Origin: an uncultured Alloprevotella sp.
GTDB taxonomy: Bacteria > Bacteroidota > Bacteroidia > Bacteroidales > Bacteroidaceae
Direction of reading: 5' to 3'
NCBI GenBank assembly: GCA_944322095.1
Contig: CALUNU010000011.1
Span: 1 to 64,000, forward strand
Length of the DNA: 64,000 bases
Positions 31,462 to 39,943 of this stretch are shown here, piece after piece. The translations under genes and the position numbers were made by a program. The notes under the pieces were generated by a model. It was not told the DNA's origin. It did no database searches and saw only the letters and a program-made list of their open reading frames with translations. The first letter of the stretch is position 1; every line of letters starts with the position of its first letter.

Positions 31462-34443
31462 ATGAAGAAGTTTTTACTGATGTGTTTCGCCGCGCTGCTC
31501 TGCGCGACAAACTTGTACGCCGTGCCCGGCTCGGGCACGGAAGCCGACCCCTACGTGGTGGCCGACGGCGACACGTACAACATCCCGGCGGGTGAGAAAA
31601 TCTACATCAAGTTCTCGGCGCCGTCGGACGGTACGCTTACGCTCGCCCCTGTGGAGAACGCTTGGGGAATGTACGGCTTCGTGTGCGACGGAGTGGGCCT
31701 TGCTGACAACTTCACCGACACAGGCCGCGAGGCCCAGCTTGCCGTCCGGGCAGGCAAGGACTATGTGGTCTACAACAACGGGACGGGCTGGATGGATACC
31801 AGTGTGAAGGTGACGTTCGAGGCAGGGGGCGCAAGCGCCTTCTCCATCGTCTCGTCGGAGCCGGCCGAGGGCAGCGCCGTAGCCAAGCTTGACATGGAGA
31901 ACACCATCACCCTGACGAGCAACGTCGAGGTGGGTTATGTCACGGCCGAACTGCGCGACAAGGGCGATCCCGATGTCTACTACGGGCTCAGCGCGGCTGT
32001 CGACGAGAGCGACGCCACGAAAATCAAGCTCTTCTACGAGTGGGGCGAAGTGCCCATGTATGTTGGCCATACTTACGAGATTACGTTGAAGGCCTATGGG
32101 TCGTATGACGACTGGCTCACCAACGTCGAGCCGGTCGGCACGGCGGTTGTCACCTACACCGGCGCCACCGAGGCCGCAGCAGTCTCCGACGTCAAGGTCG
32201 TGGCCGTATCTCCCGAGCCGGGCCTCACCAATCCCACGCCCGAGCAGATGCTGAGCTTTGCCGAAGGCCGCACGAGCATCACCGTTGAGTTCAGCGGAAA
32301 GGTGAACGTGCAGGAGTGTGTCATCATGCTGGGCTATGGAACGTCCACCGACTTCAAGAGCGTGACGACAGAGGAGAACGCCGAAGGCCATACCGTCGTG
32401 ACGGCAGAGCTGCCCGACTCGTATGCATCGGAATATGAGGTAATGATGTCCATCACCGCCACCGACGAGGACGGCAACCCGCTCGTCGACGAGGACGGAG
32501 CGTTTGCATCGTTCTTTGTCGGCGGTTCCTACACGTTCGATTTCGCCATTGCCGACGGCCGCGTGGCCAACGCTTCCATGGAGGCCCAATCGGTCGAACC
32601 GGCCGACGGTGCTTATGTCGAGGCGCTCGAAAGCGTAGCCCTGACGCTCAGTGGCGAAGCTCCCATCGTTCTCACGTCGAAGGCCAATGCCGGGCTGTAT
32701 AAGGGCGACGTAAAGGTGTTCGACGTGCAGCTCACGACCGATGTCGACGAGACGGGCTTTGTCACGATGGACAACAACCACGTTTATGCCAAGTTCTTCG
32801 AGCCGGGCACCGAAACGCCCGCCGTCGTCAGCGAGCCGGGCACGTATGTGCTGAAGATCGACTCCATGTCGATTGCCGACAGCAACTTCGACGAGACGGC
32901 TCCTTGGAAGGCCGGCTATTTGGGCATCGGCATCTGCAACCCCGATTGGGCGTTCACGTACAACGTCGTTGACGTCTTGCCCGAGGTGACCGACGTCGAT
33001 CCTGCTCCCTACGTCGAGGGTGGCGCATACAGCGAAGCCCTGCCCGAACAGGTGCGCATCACGCTCAACGTCGAGGGGGCTACTGTCAACGCCGCCTACC
33101 TGCGTTACGGCATGAACACGCGTGAGGTGGCCGAATGCGCTGTCGATGGCAACGTCATCACCGTCAAGGTGAGCGAGGCCGCCCGCACGGGCAACAGCCT
33201 GGCCGTCATCGTCAATGCCACGGCTGCCAACGGAGCTCCCGTCGTCTACAACGACGAAGAGGGGCAGAACATCATTCTCAACTACCAGACGCCGCTCAAC
33301 ATCCTCGTGCCTGTTGAGGTCGTTCCGGCCGACAAGAGCACCGTCGAGGAGCTTTCCGTCGTCACCGTCCGCGTGGATGAGGCTTACGGCATGGGCACGT
33401 TCGACAGCGAAAAGGAGATACTCCTGACCGACGAGGGAGGCAACACCGTTGCCACCGGTTCGTTCGACTACGATTGGAACGACTGGAACGCCGGCGTCAT
33501 CACGCTCAGCAAGACGGTCACCGAGGACGGCACCTATACGCTCACGCTCCCCGAGGGCCTCTTCAATGCGCTCAACGACGAGAACGTCTTCAACCCCGAG
33601 CTCGTCTACACTTTCACCGTGGCCGGCGTGCAGCCCGAAGTGGTCAGCGTCGATCCTGCGCCCTACGTGGAAGGCGGCGAATACAGCACGGCTCTGCCCG
33701 AACAGGTGAACATAATGCTCAACGTCGAGGACGTGACGGTGAATGCAGCCTACCTGCGTTACGGCATGAACACGCGTGAAGTGGCCGAATACGCCGTCGA
33801 GGGCAACGTCATCACCGTCAAGGTGAGCGAGGCCGCCCGCACGGGCAGCAGCCTGGCCGTCATCGTCAACGCCACGACTGCAAACGGTACGCCCATCGCC
33901 TACAACGACGAGGAAGGGCAGAACATCATCCTCAACTACCAGTTGCCGCTCAACACCCTCGTGCCCGTCAAGGTTGAACCCGCCGACGGCAGCACCGTTG
34001 CAGAGCTTTCCACCATCACCATCACCGTCGACGAGGCCTATGGCATGGGGCTGCTGGATGCGACCAAGGAAATCGTCCTCACCGACGCCGGGGGACGCAC
34101 CGTGACAACCGCCACGATCGACTACGACTGGAACGACTGGAACGCGGCCATCATCACGCTCAACGAGACCGTGGCCGAGAACGGAACGTACAAGCTCACC
34201 TTGCCCGAAGGCCTCTTTACGGCCAACAACGTCGAGGGGGTATGCAATCCTGAGCTCACTTACACGTTCACCGTGGATACGTCGCTGGGCATCGGCGGCG
34301 TGACAGCCGGCTCTTCCGACGCTTCCGTCAAGGTCTACAACCTCAACGGTGTGCTCGTGAGCAGCGGCAAGGCTGCCGATGTGCTCGGCAAGCTGCCTGC
34401 CGGCGTCTACATCGTGAACGGACGCAAGGTGGTGATCCGTTAA
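31462..34443 (+). CDS. Secreted repeat protein with Ig-like domains and T9SS-type C terminus
   Basis: A 993-residue protein with a signal peptide ending at LYAV (about residue 20). The N terminus (residues 22-125) resembles the N terminus of the next gene's product (PAGEKIYIKFSAPSDG). Several Ig-like units beginning EP[AE][ED]GS or PADG follow. Residues 509-726 and 727-944 are a tandem duplication of 218 residues with high identity (both contain AAYLRYGMNTREVAE, NDEEGQNIILNYQ and DYDWNDWNA). The end, VYNLNGVLVSS...LPAGVYIVNGRKVVIR, is a T9SS-type domain. It is probably surface-attached or released, with unknown function. Confidence 0.85.
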   Translation: MKKFLLMCFAALLCATNLYAVPGSGTEADPYVVADGDTYNIPAGEKIYIKFSAPSDGTLTLAPVENAWGMYGFVCDGVGLADNFTDTGREAQLAVRAGKDYVVYNNGTGWMDTSVKVTFEAGGASAFSIVSSEPAEGSAVAKLDMENTITLTSNVEVGYVTAELRDKGDPDVYYGLSAAVDESDATKIKLFYEWGEVPMYVGHTYEITLKAYGSYDDWLTNVEPVGTAVVTYTGATEAAAVSDVKVVAVSPEPGLTNPTPEQMLSFAEGRTSITVEFSGKVNVQECVIMLGYGTSTDFKSVTTEENAEGHTVVTAELPDSYASEYEVMMSITATDEDGNPLVDEDGAFASFFVGGSYTFDFAIADGRVANASMEAQSVEPADGAYVEALESVALTLSGEAPIVLTSKANAGLYKGDVKVFDVQLTTDVDETGFVTMDNNHVYAKFFEPGTETPAVVSEPGTYVLKIDSMSIADSNFDETAPWKAGYLGIGICNPDWAFTYNVVDVLPEVTDVDPAPYVEGGAYSEALPEQVRITLNVEGATVNAAYLRYGMNTREVAECAVDGNVITVKVSEAARTGNSLAVIVNATAANGAPVVYNDEEGQNIILNYQTPLNILVPVEVVPADKSTVEELSVVTVRVDEAYGMGTFDSEKEILLTDEGGNTVATGSFDYDWNDWNAGVITLSKTVTEDGTYTLTLPEGLFNALNDENVFNPELVYTFTVAGVQPEVVSVDPAPYVEGGEYSTALPEQVNIMLNVEDVTVNAAYLRYGMNTREVAEYAVEGNVITVKVSEAARTGSSLAVIVNATTANGTPIAYNDEEGQNIILNYQLPLNTLVPVKVEPADGSTVAELSTITITVDEAYGMGLLDATKEIVLTDAGGRTVTTATIDYDWNDWNAAIITLNETVAENGTYKLTLPEGLFTANNVEGVCNPELTYTFTVDTSLGIGGVTAGSSDASVKVYNLNGVLVSSGKAADVLGKLPAGVYIVNGRKVVIR
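32986..34293 (+). repeat. 654-bp tandem duplication inside the 31462 gene
   Basis: Units 32986-33639 and 33640-34293 align with a constant offset of 654 bp. Long stretches are nearly identical at DNA level, for example around 33106-33190 and 33760-33844. Confidence 0.85.
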
Positions 34444-34476
34444 GGATGCGATGACTTATATTTTTTCATAACGTCG

Positions 34477-34533
34477 AAGTGTGCCGCGTGGCGCCTGGGG
34501 CTTTCCCGTCCGGCCGCTGCGGCACACTTTTCC
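34477..34533 (+). terminator. Hairpin between two secreted-protein genes
   Basis: AAGTGTGCCGC (34477-34487) pairs with GCGGCACACTT (34519-34529), followed by a T-rich stretch. Confidence 0.75.
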
Positions 34534-34555
34534 TTTTCAAAAACAAGATACCGAC

Positions 34556-36157
34556 ATGAAGAAACTCTTATTCCTGCTCCTGACGGCCGTGCTGTGCGCC
34601 GCTCCGCTCCGGGCACAGGTGCAGTTTACCGACATTGCCATCCCAGCGGGCGAGGATGTCCTCGAAGTCGACATGAAAGGCGGCATCCACTATTTCCGCT
34701 TCACGGCCGACCGTGACGGCGTGCTCAATTTCAACGTGGGCCACAGCGGCATCGTTGTCTATTCCACGGACGTCGCGGGCGAGGAGAGCACGATGCTCCC
34801 TTCCGAGTATGGGGGCGACGGAAAGGTCTTTTATACCGGTGTGAAGCAGGGTGACGTGTGCTATTTCAAGACGAGCCTGCTTCTCGACCCCGTCAGCATG
34901 AAGGTCTATTATGACGGCGACGGCAGCACGGAGACGCCCATCACCGTCAGCTCCTCGTATGCCGACGGCGCCACCTACACCCTGACGGGGGCCAACCTCG
35001 AGCTCACGTTCGACCGCCGCGTCGACGTGGCAGCTCACTGGCTTTGCTATGGCGACGGCGCGCGGGTGGAGATACCGGCCGACGACATCAACGCCACGCT
35101 CTTCGACCAGTACTACTATTCCATCGCGCTGCGCAACGTCGTTTCAGCGCTTGTCGATGCCGGCAGCCTGGCCGAGGGCGATGCCTTTGTCGTGCGCCTC
35201 GAAGGCATTGCCGACGCCGCCGACCCCACGCAGCTTTACGGCACCGACGGCACGTATGAGCTGCGTCTCGTGCTGGGCGCCGTCCCGGCCACGCTCCTCT
35301 CGATCGACCCGGCCGACGGTTCCTACGTGCCCAACTATTATCCCGAGGGCGGCGAGCGCAACCTCTTTACCTTCACTTTCTCCGATGAGCTTGACCCCGC
35401 CTCCGGCGTCGACGTGACCGTTTCCTATGGCGATGTCGAGGCCGGCACGTTCGTCGAGACCTCCTGTGCCTACACCATCGACGGCAACCGCCTCGTGGTC
35501 GACCTGACGGGCAACCGCTTCCCCGAAACCGTCACCACTGCCCGCGGCGGCGAGTCGGCCACGGTGCTCTCTTTCACCATACGCGGCCTGCGCACGGCCG
35601 ACGGGCGCAGCGTCTCGCCCAACTATGAGGGCGCCGGCACGTCGGCCGTCCTGGCCTTCTACACGGTGCAAAAGGAGGAGGTGACGTTCTATGCCGACTT
35701 TTCGCCTTATGCCGGCGCTTCGCTCATCGGGTGCAGCGAGGTGCTCATCTGGCTCTCGGCGCCCGTCACATACAGCGGCGTGCGCGTCGACTGGCTCAAC
35801 GTGCGCGGCGGCCAGCAGAGCCGCACCTTCACGCCCGACGAGGTGCCCTTTGCCTGGGACGACGCCGAGGAGGGCTACGTGGCCCATGTGCCCCTGGCGG
35901 GCATCGGCTTCGGCGACCGCCCCGTCACCGTCACCGTGCTCGACGCCGTGCTTTCCAACGGCGACCCGGCCGACGTGAGCGCCACGTTCAACGATAACGT
36001 GGCCGGCATCGGAGCCGTCACGGCCGGTGCCGGTGGCGTTGTCGACGTGCGCACCGTCGACGGCCGCCTGCTGCGCCGCGCTCCCGCCGCCACCGCCACC
36101 GACGGCCTGGCCCCGGGCGTCTACCTCGTGGGCAGCCGCAAGGTGGCCGTGCGCTGA
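34556..36157 (+). CDS. Secreted Ig-like protein with T9SS-type C terminus
   Basis: A 533-residue protein with a signal peptide ending at LRAQ (about residue 21), so ATG 34556 is preferred over the longer open frame. The first mature domain (PAGEDVLEVDMKGGIHYFRF) is related to the N terminus of the preceding protein, indicating paralogy. Ig-like modules follow at about 120-240 and 250-370 (LLSIDPADGSYVPNY). The last 55 residues (GIGAVTAG...GVYLVGSRKVAVR) match the same T9SS-type ending as the neighbour, which has GIGGVTAG...GVYIVNGRKVVIR. No enzyme motif is seen. A role in adhesion or surface architecture is possible but unproven. Confidence 0.83.
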   Translation: MKKLLFLLLTAVLCAAPLRAQVQFTDIAIPAGEDVLEVDMKGGIHYFRFTADRDGVLNFNVGHSGIVVYSTDVAGEESTMLPSEYGGDGKVFYTGVKQGDVCYFKTSLLLDPVSMKVYYDGDGSTETPITVSSSYADGATYTLTGANLELTFDRRVDVAAHWLCYGDGARVEIPADDINATLFDQYYYSIALRNVVSALVDAGSLAEGDAFVVRLEGIADAADPTQLYGTDGTYELRLVLGAVPATLLSIDPADGSYVPNYYPEGGERNLFTFTFSDELDPASGVDVTVSYGDVEAGTFVETSCAYTIDGNRLVVDLTGNRFPETVTTARGGESATVLSFTIRGLRTADGRSVSPNYEGAGTSAVLAFYTVQKEEVTFYADFSPYAGASLIGCSEVLIWLSAPVTYSGVRVDWLNVRGGQQSRTFTPDEVPFAWDDAEEGYVAHVPLAGIGFGDRPVTVTVLDAVLSNGDPADVSATFNDNVAGIGAVTAGAGGVVDVRTVDGRLLRRAPAATATDGLAPGVYLVGSRKVAVR

Positions 36158-36226
36158 GCCCCGCCAGCCGGCAGCCCCGCGCAGGTGCTGCCGGGGCCCG
36201 AAAGCGGATTTTAAAGCCCTCCACAG

Positions 36227-36277
36227 TTCGCCCCGTTCGCGCGAAGATTCAGTCGTGCGCAGCGGGGCGAATTTTTT
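36227..36277 (+). terminator. Rho-independent terminator of the secreted-protein cluster
   Basis: TTCGCCCC (36227-36234) pairs with GGGGCGAA (36264-36271), then TTTTTT. It ends just before dispersed element C. Confidence 0.75.
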
Positions 36278-36339
36278 ATCGCTCTGATGTTCAGCCCGTT
36301 GCATTTGGCGCCTCGGCGCAGAACCCCCGCCGGGGCCCA

Positions 36340-36527
36340 TTTTTGCCACCATGTGTCACAAATGGGTGCCCATCGGGCGCTCAATCCATCCCATGGAACG
36401 GCCGATCCATGGGATGGAAATGAAAATCCATGGGATGTTTCGGGTGGAAACGTCCCATGGATGTGTTTCAGGCCCCCTTGTCCGCTCTATTTCGAGCCGT
36501 GGAGACTGTCGCAATTTTTTGGAAAAT
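36340..36527 (+). repeat. Dispersed intergenic element, copy C
   Basis: Begins with TTTTTGCCACCATGTG, matching the block before the boxes in copies A and D. Three boxes start at 36385 (inverted form TCCATCCCATGGA), 36406 and 36427, exactly 21 bp apart, and share the ACGGCCGA spacer with A and D. A degenerate fourth box lies near 36449. Then come GTCCGCTCTATTTCG (from 36480) and TGTCGCAATTTTTTGGAAAAT (36507-36527), as in copies B, E and F. It therefore joins the type 1 and type 2 modules. Confidence 0.82.
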
Positions 36528-36584
36528 TGGTTCGCCCGGCCACCGTTGCGGGGCCGCCCCCACAGGCCGTCGCGCGCCCCGGGC

Positions 36585-37127
36585 TCACTCGGCCGTGAGG
36601 CGCACCACGCGGCTGTTCATCTGTCTGCCCGTAAAGACGTCCAGGCCTACCTTCATCAGGTAGTCGCCCGTGAACGTGCGGCCGTGGGCCGGCAGCGAGG
36701 GGCGGGCGCCGGGCATGAGGTTCACCTCCTCCACCCGGTAGCGGCGGTCGGGGTCGAGCCCTTCGAGGCGCACGGCTGCCGGCCGTTCGTCGTAGCGCGG
36801 GTGGATGTCGTAGGCAAAGAGCACGCCCAGCCCGCGGTCCTTGCTCACGTAGGCCACGGCCATGTGGTTCGACGTGTGGGGCGAAACGAGGCGGTGCTGG
36901 TCGCCCTCCATCACGGCCGGGGCAAAGCTCCGCCAGTTGGCCACGGCCTGGCGGCAGAAGGCCTGTTCGTTTGCGCTCAGGCGGGCGGGGTCGATGTCGA
37001 AGCCGAGCTTACACATCGAGGCCACGTCGGTGCGAAACTTCACGCCGGCCGCGCCGTTCCAGCCCGTCACGTGGGCACACAGGGCCTTGGCCGGGAAAAA
37101 CTGCGAGAAGCCCCACTGGATGGCCAA
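36585..37127 (-). pseudogene. C-terminal fragment of a GH36 alpha-galactosidase
   Basis: About 180 residues match the C-terminal part of GH36 melibiases: LAIQWGFSQFFPAKALCAHV, GVKFRTDVASMCKLGFDI, CRQAVANWRSFAPAVMEGD, the RLVSP...MAVAYVSKD stretch and VRLEGLDPDRRYRV. The family is normally about 700 residues with the catalytic Asp residues far upstream, so the enzyme core is missing. Similarity stops at the Leu codon 37125-37127; upstream codons run antisense into another gene fragment. The frame has an ATG at 37151, but it lies in that other fragment. This is a broken gene or an assembly join. Confidence 0.82.
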
Positions 37128-37413
37128 GCACGAGGGCGACGACGCTGCCAAGTTCTATGAGCTGGCTGCCAACGAGGGAGAAACCACGACCAACCGCACG
37201 CTGGGCACCAACAAGGCTTACTACGTGGCCAACGGCGCTGCCGCCGCTTCGTTCACCCTGCGCTTCGGCGAAACGACGACGGGCATCGACAGCGTTGAGG
37301 CTGCCACCGACGCCGATACGGACGTCTACTACGACCTCTCGGGCCGCCGCGTGCTCTACCCCACGAAGGGCATCTACGTGAAGGCCGACGGAACGAAGGT
37401 CTTCCTGAAATAA
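37121..37413 (+). pseudogene. C-terminal fragment of a secreted Bacteroidetes protein
   Basis: From about 37121 the plus strand encodes AKHEGDDAAKFYELAANEGE, then GTNKAYYVANG, TTTGIDSVEAA and VYYDLSGRRVLYPTKGIYVK, ending KVFLK. This is the typical last 90 residues of many Bacteroides/Prevotella secreted proteins, with a sorting-like tail. No start codon or signal peptide belongs to it, and upstream it runs into the antisense of the GH36 fragment, so its N-terminal part is missing. It stands 37 nt before the 59-aa gene and may once have been its operon partner. Confidence 0.75.
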
Positions 37414-37450
37414 TCGAAACTTAATCCATAACAAATAAAGCCATATCGAC

Positions 37451-37630
37451 ATGAAAAAAATGTATATCCGCCCCGCGAGCGAAACGCTCCGCGTCGAAAC
37501 GGAGGGAACCCTCTTGTCGGGCTCGTATCTGCGCATCGAAAAAGGTGAAGGCACCGCCACGGGCTCTGAAGCCCTGACTGACCGCAAGACGGGCATGTGG
37601 GACAGCGACCTCTGGGGCACGCAGGAATAA
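37451..37630 (+). CDS. 59-residue peptide of an uncharacterised Bacteroidales family
   Basis: A small frame starting at ATG 37451, 37 nt after the secreted-protein fragment, and ending TAA. It begins MKKMYIRPASETLRVETEG, then LLSGSYLRIEKGE, and ends with an acidic, Trp-containing tail (MWDSDLWG). I recognise the plan (Lys-rich start, Y-I-x-P, T-E-x-x-x-V-E, L-L-x-G-S, acidic tail with Asp-Leu-Trp) from small Bacteroides and Prevotella proteins of about 50-90 residues found beside secreted-protein genes. No function is known to me. LLSGS after an acidic stretch resembles a leader-peptide boundary, but this is speculation. The frame is followed by a perfect hairpin. Confidence 0.65.
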   Translation: MKKMYIRPASETLRVETEGTLLSGSYLRIEKGEGTATGSEALTDRKTGMWDSDLWGTQE

Positions 37631-37656
37631 GCCGCGCGCCACGAGCATCAACAAGG

Positions 37657-37690
37657 TTCGCCCCGTCGGGAACATTCCCGGCGGGGCGAA
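37657..37690 (+). terminator. Perfect hairpin after the 59-aa gene
   Basis: TTCGCCCCGTCGGGA and TCCCGGCGGGGCGAA form a 15-bp stem (one G-T pair) with a 4-nt loop. No T run follows. Confidence 0.7.
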
Positions 37691-37737
37691 CTGCGTTGTG
37701 GCCCGGCCGGCGGGGCTGAGGGCGAGCGCAAAACGAA

Positions 37738-37773
37738 GGCGGGCGGCACGCCCGTCGTGGGGTGCCGCCCGCC
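37738..37773 (-). terminator. Terminator of the arginine operon
   Basis: GGCGGGCGGCA pairs with TGCCGCCCGCC, 24 nt after the argD stop. Confidence 0.7.
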
Positions 37774-37796
37774 GTGTGGGGGAGGGGGTAACGCCG

Positions 37797-38918
37797 TCAG
37801 AGCACGCGGTGCAGGCGTTCCACGAAGTCGTCGGCCTCGGCGCGGCTGAGGCAGAGGGGCGGCAGCAGGCGCAGGATGTTGGTGCCGGCGGCGCCCGTGA
37901 AAACGTGCTGCTCGTAGACGAGGCGACGGCGCAGTTCTTTGATGTCGGAGGCGAACTCCAACCCTATCATGAGGCCGCGGCCGCGCACCTCCTTCACACC
38001 GGGCACGTCGGCGAGGCGCTCCATCAGGTAGCTGCCCACGGCGGCGGCGTTGTCGACGAGATGTTCCTCCTCGACGACGTCGAGCACGGCGAGGGCGGCG
38101 GCGCAGGCCAGGTGGTTGCCCCCGAAGGTGGTGCCGAGCTGCCCGTAGACGGCCTCAAACTGTGGCCCTATCAGCACGCCGCCCATGGGGAAACCGTTGG
38201 CAATGCCCTTGGCCACGGTGACGAGGTCGGGGCGGACGTCCATGTGCTGGTGGGCAAAGAAGCGGCCGCTGCGGCCGTAGCCACACTGTATCTCGTCGCA
38301 GATGAGCACCGCTCCGTGCTCGGTGCAGGCGCGGCGCAGCCCCTGCATGAAGGCAGGCGTGGCCAGGCGGATGCCGCCCACGCCCTGGATACACTCCACG
38401 ATGACTGCCGCCACGTCGCCGCGCGCGAGCTCGGCCTCGAAGGCCGCCAGGTCGTTCAGCGGGAGGAACGTGACGTGGCCGCTGCGGTTGACGGGCGCCG
38501 CGATGCGCGGGTTGTCGGTGGCCTCGACGGCCAGCGACGTGCGGCCGTGAAAGGCGTGGCCCGCGGCCAGAACGCGGCTGCGCCCCGTGTGGAAGGAGGC
38601 GAGCTTCAGGGCGTTTTCGTTGGCCTCGGCCCCCGAGTTGACCAGGAAGAGGTGATAGTCGTCGTAGCCCGAGGCGCGGCCCAGGCGTTCGGCCAGCTGC
38701 GTTTGCAGGTGGTTCTGCACCGAGTTGGAGTAGAAGCCCAGGCGTTGCAGCTGCGCGCCGACGGCCTCGACGTAGTGGGGATGGCAGTGGCCAATGCTGA
38801 TGACGGCGTGGCCGCCGTAGAGGTCGAGATATTCGCGGCCCTCGCTGTCCCACACGTGGCAGCCGCGTCCTTTCACAATCTCGACGTCGAAAAGGGGATA
38901 TACGTTGAAGAGATCCAT
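37797..38918 (-). CDS. argD: Acetylornithine (or succinylornithine) aminotransferase
   Basis: A 373-residue class III PLP aminotransferase. Visible features are SGAEANENALKLA (phosphate binding), Asp208 in VLICDEIQ, and Lys237 in TVAKGIANGFPMGG, the PLP lysine. The protein catalyses the fourth step of arginine synthesis, acylated glutamate semialdehyde to acylornithine. In Bacteroides the acyl group is reported to be succinyl in the following step, so the same may hold here. It is the last gene of the minus-strand arg operon, 39 nt after argC. Confidence 0.93.
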   Translation of the reverse strand: MDLFNVYPLFDVEIVKGRGCHVWDSEGREYLDLYGGHAVISIGHCHPHYVEAVGAQLQRLGFYSNSVQNHLQTQLAERLGRASGYDDYHLFLVNSGAEANENALKLASFHTGRSRVLAAGHAFHGRTSLAVEATDNPRIAAPVNRSGHVTFLPLNDLAAFEAELARGDVAAVIVECIQGVGGIRLATPAFMQGLRRACTEHGAVLICDEIQCGYGRSGRFFAHQHMDVRPDLVTVAKGIANGFPMGGVLIGPQFEAVYGQLGTTFGGNHLACAAALAVLDVVEEEHLVDNAAAVGSYLMERLADVPGVKEVRGRGLMIGLEFASDIKELRRRLVYEQHVFTGAAGTNILRLLPPLCLSRAEADDFVERLHRVL

Positions 38919-38957
38919 GTTGCTTTGTGTTTTCGTGGCGCCGCGGGGGCACCGTGC

Positions 38958-39926
38958 TTAGAAGGCCTGCGCCTTGAGCCGCAGGCCGGTGGTTTCTTCG
39001 AGGTCGAACATGAGGTTCATGTTTTGCACGGCCTGGCCCGACGCTCCCTTGAGCAGGTTGTCGATGCAGGCGCTCACCAGGAGTTTGTCGGCGTGGCGCT
39101 CGGCGTGGATGAGGCACTTGTTGGTGCCCACCACGCGCTTCATGTCGACGGGGCGGTCCACGTAGTGGGTAAAGACGGCGTCGGAATAGAAGTCCTTGTA
39201 GGCCTGCACCACCTCGTCCTCGGGCCTGTCGCAGCGCACGACGGCCGTGGCGAAGATGCCGCGGGCAAAGTCGCCGCGATAGGGGATGAAGTCGAGCTGG
39301 CCCTCGAACGAGGGCTGCAGCGTGCGCAGGCTCTGCAAGATTTCGGGCACGTGCTGGTGCTCAAAGGCCTTGTAGATGCTCACGTTGCCCGTGCGCCACG
39401 AGAAATGGGTGGTGGCGGCGGGCTTCACGCCGGCCCCGGTGGAGCCCGTTATGGCGTTGACGGCTATGTCGCCGCCCAGCAGGCCGTTCTCGGCCAGCGG
39501 GAGCAGGGCCAGCTGGATGCACGTGGCAAAGCAGCCCGGGTTGGCCACGTGGAGGGCGCCCACGATGCGGTCGCGGTTGAGCTCGGGCAGGCCGTAGACG
39601 AAGTCGTTGTCGTCGGAGGCCAGGCGGAAGTCCTGCGCCAGGTCGACGATGCGCACGTCGGCGGGCACGTAGTTGTCTTGCAGGAAGGCGGCGCTCTTGC
39701 CGTGGCCCATGCAGAAGAAGAGCACGTCCACCTCGTCAAGCGGCAGCTTGTCGGTGAAGCGCAGGTCGGTTTCGCCGTCGAGGCCGGCGTGGACGTCGGT
39801 GAGCAGGTTGCCCGCGTTGCTCGAGCTGTTGACGAAGACGATGTCGGCCTCGGGGTGGTTGAGGAGCAGGCGGCAGAGCTCCCCGGCCGTATAGCCCGCG
39901 CCGCCTATGATGCCAATGCGTATCAT
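38958..39926 (-). CDS. argC: N-acetyl-gamma-glutamyl-phosphate reductase
   Basis: A 322-residue NADPH-dependent dehydrogenase. Residues 3-13 (RIGIIGGAGYT) form the nucleotide-binding loop, and Cys132 in NPGCFAT is the catalytic thiol. It reduces acylglutamyl phosphate to the semialdehyde. The length is slightly under 350, matching the shorter type II-like ArgC of Bacteroidetes. ATG 39926 is chosen because GIIGG follows at once; the longer open frame upstream is antisense-like. It lies 17 nt after argG. argB is not in the window. Confidence 0.94.
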   Translation of the reverse strand: MIRIGIIGGAGYTAGELCRLLLNHPEADIVFVNSSSNAGNLLTDVHAGLDGETDLRFTDKLPLDEVDVLFFCMGHGKSAAFLQDNYVPADVRIVDLAQDFRLASDDNDFVYGLPELNRDRIVGALHVANPGCFATCIQLALLPLAENGLLGGDIAVNAITGSTGAGVKPAATTHFSWRTGNVSIYKAFEHQHVPEILQSLRTLQPSFEGQLDFIPYRGDFARGIFATAVVRCDRPEDEVVQAYKDFYSDAVFTHYVDRPVDMKRVVGTNKCLIHAERHADKLLVSACIDNLLKGASGQAVQNMNLMFDLEETTGLRLKAQAF

Positions 39927-39943
39927 GTTGTCAGTGGGGTGTG

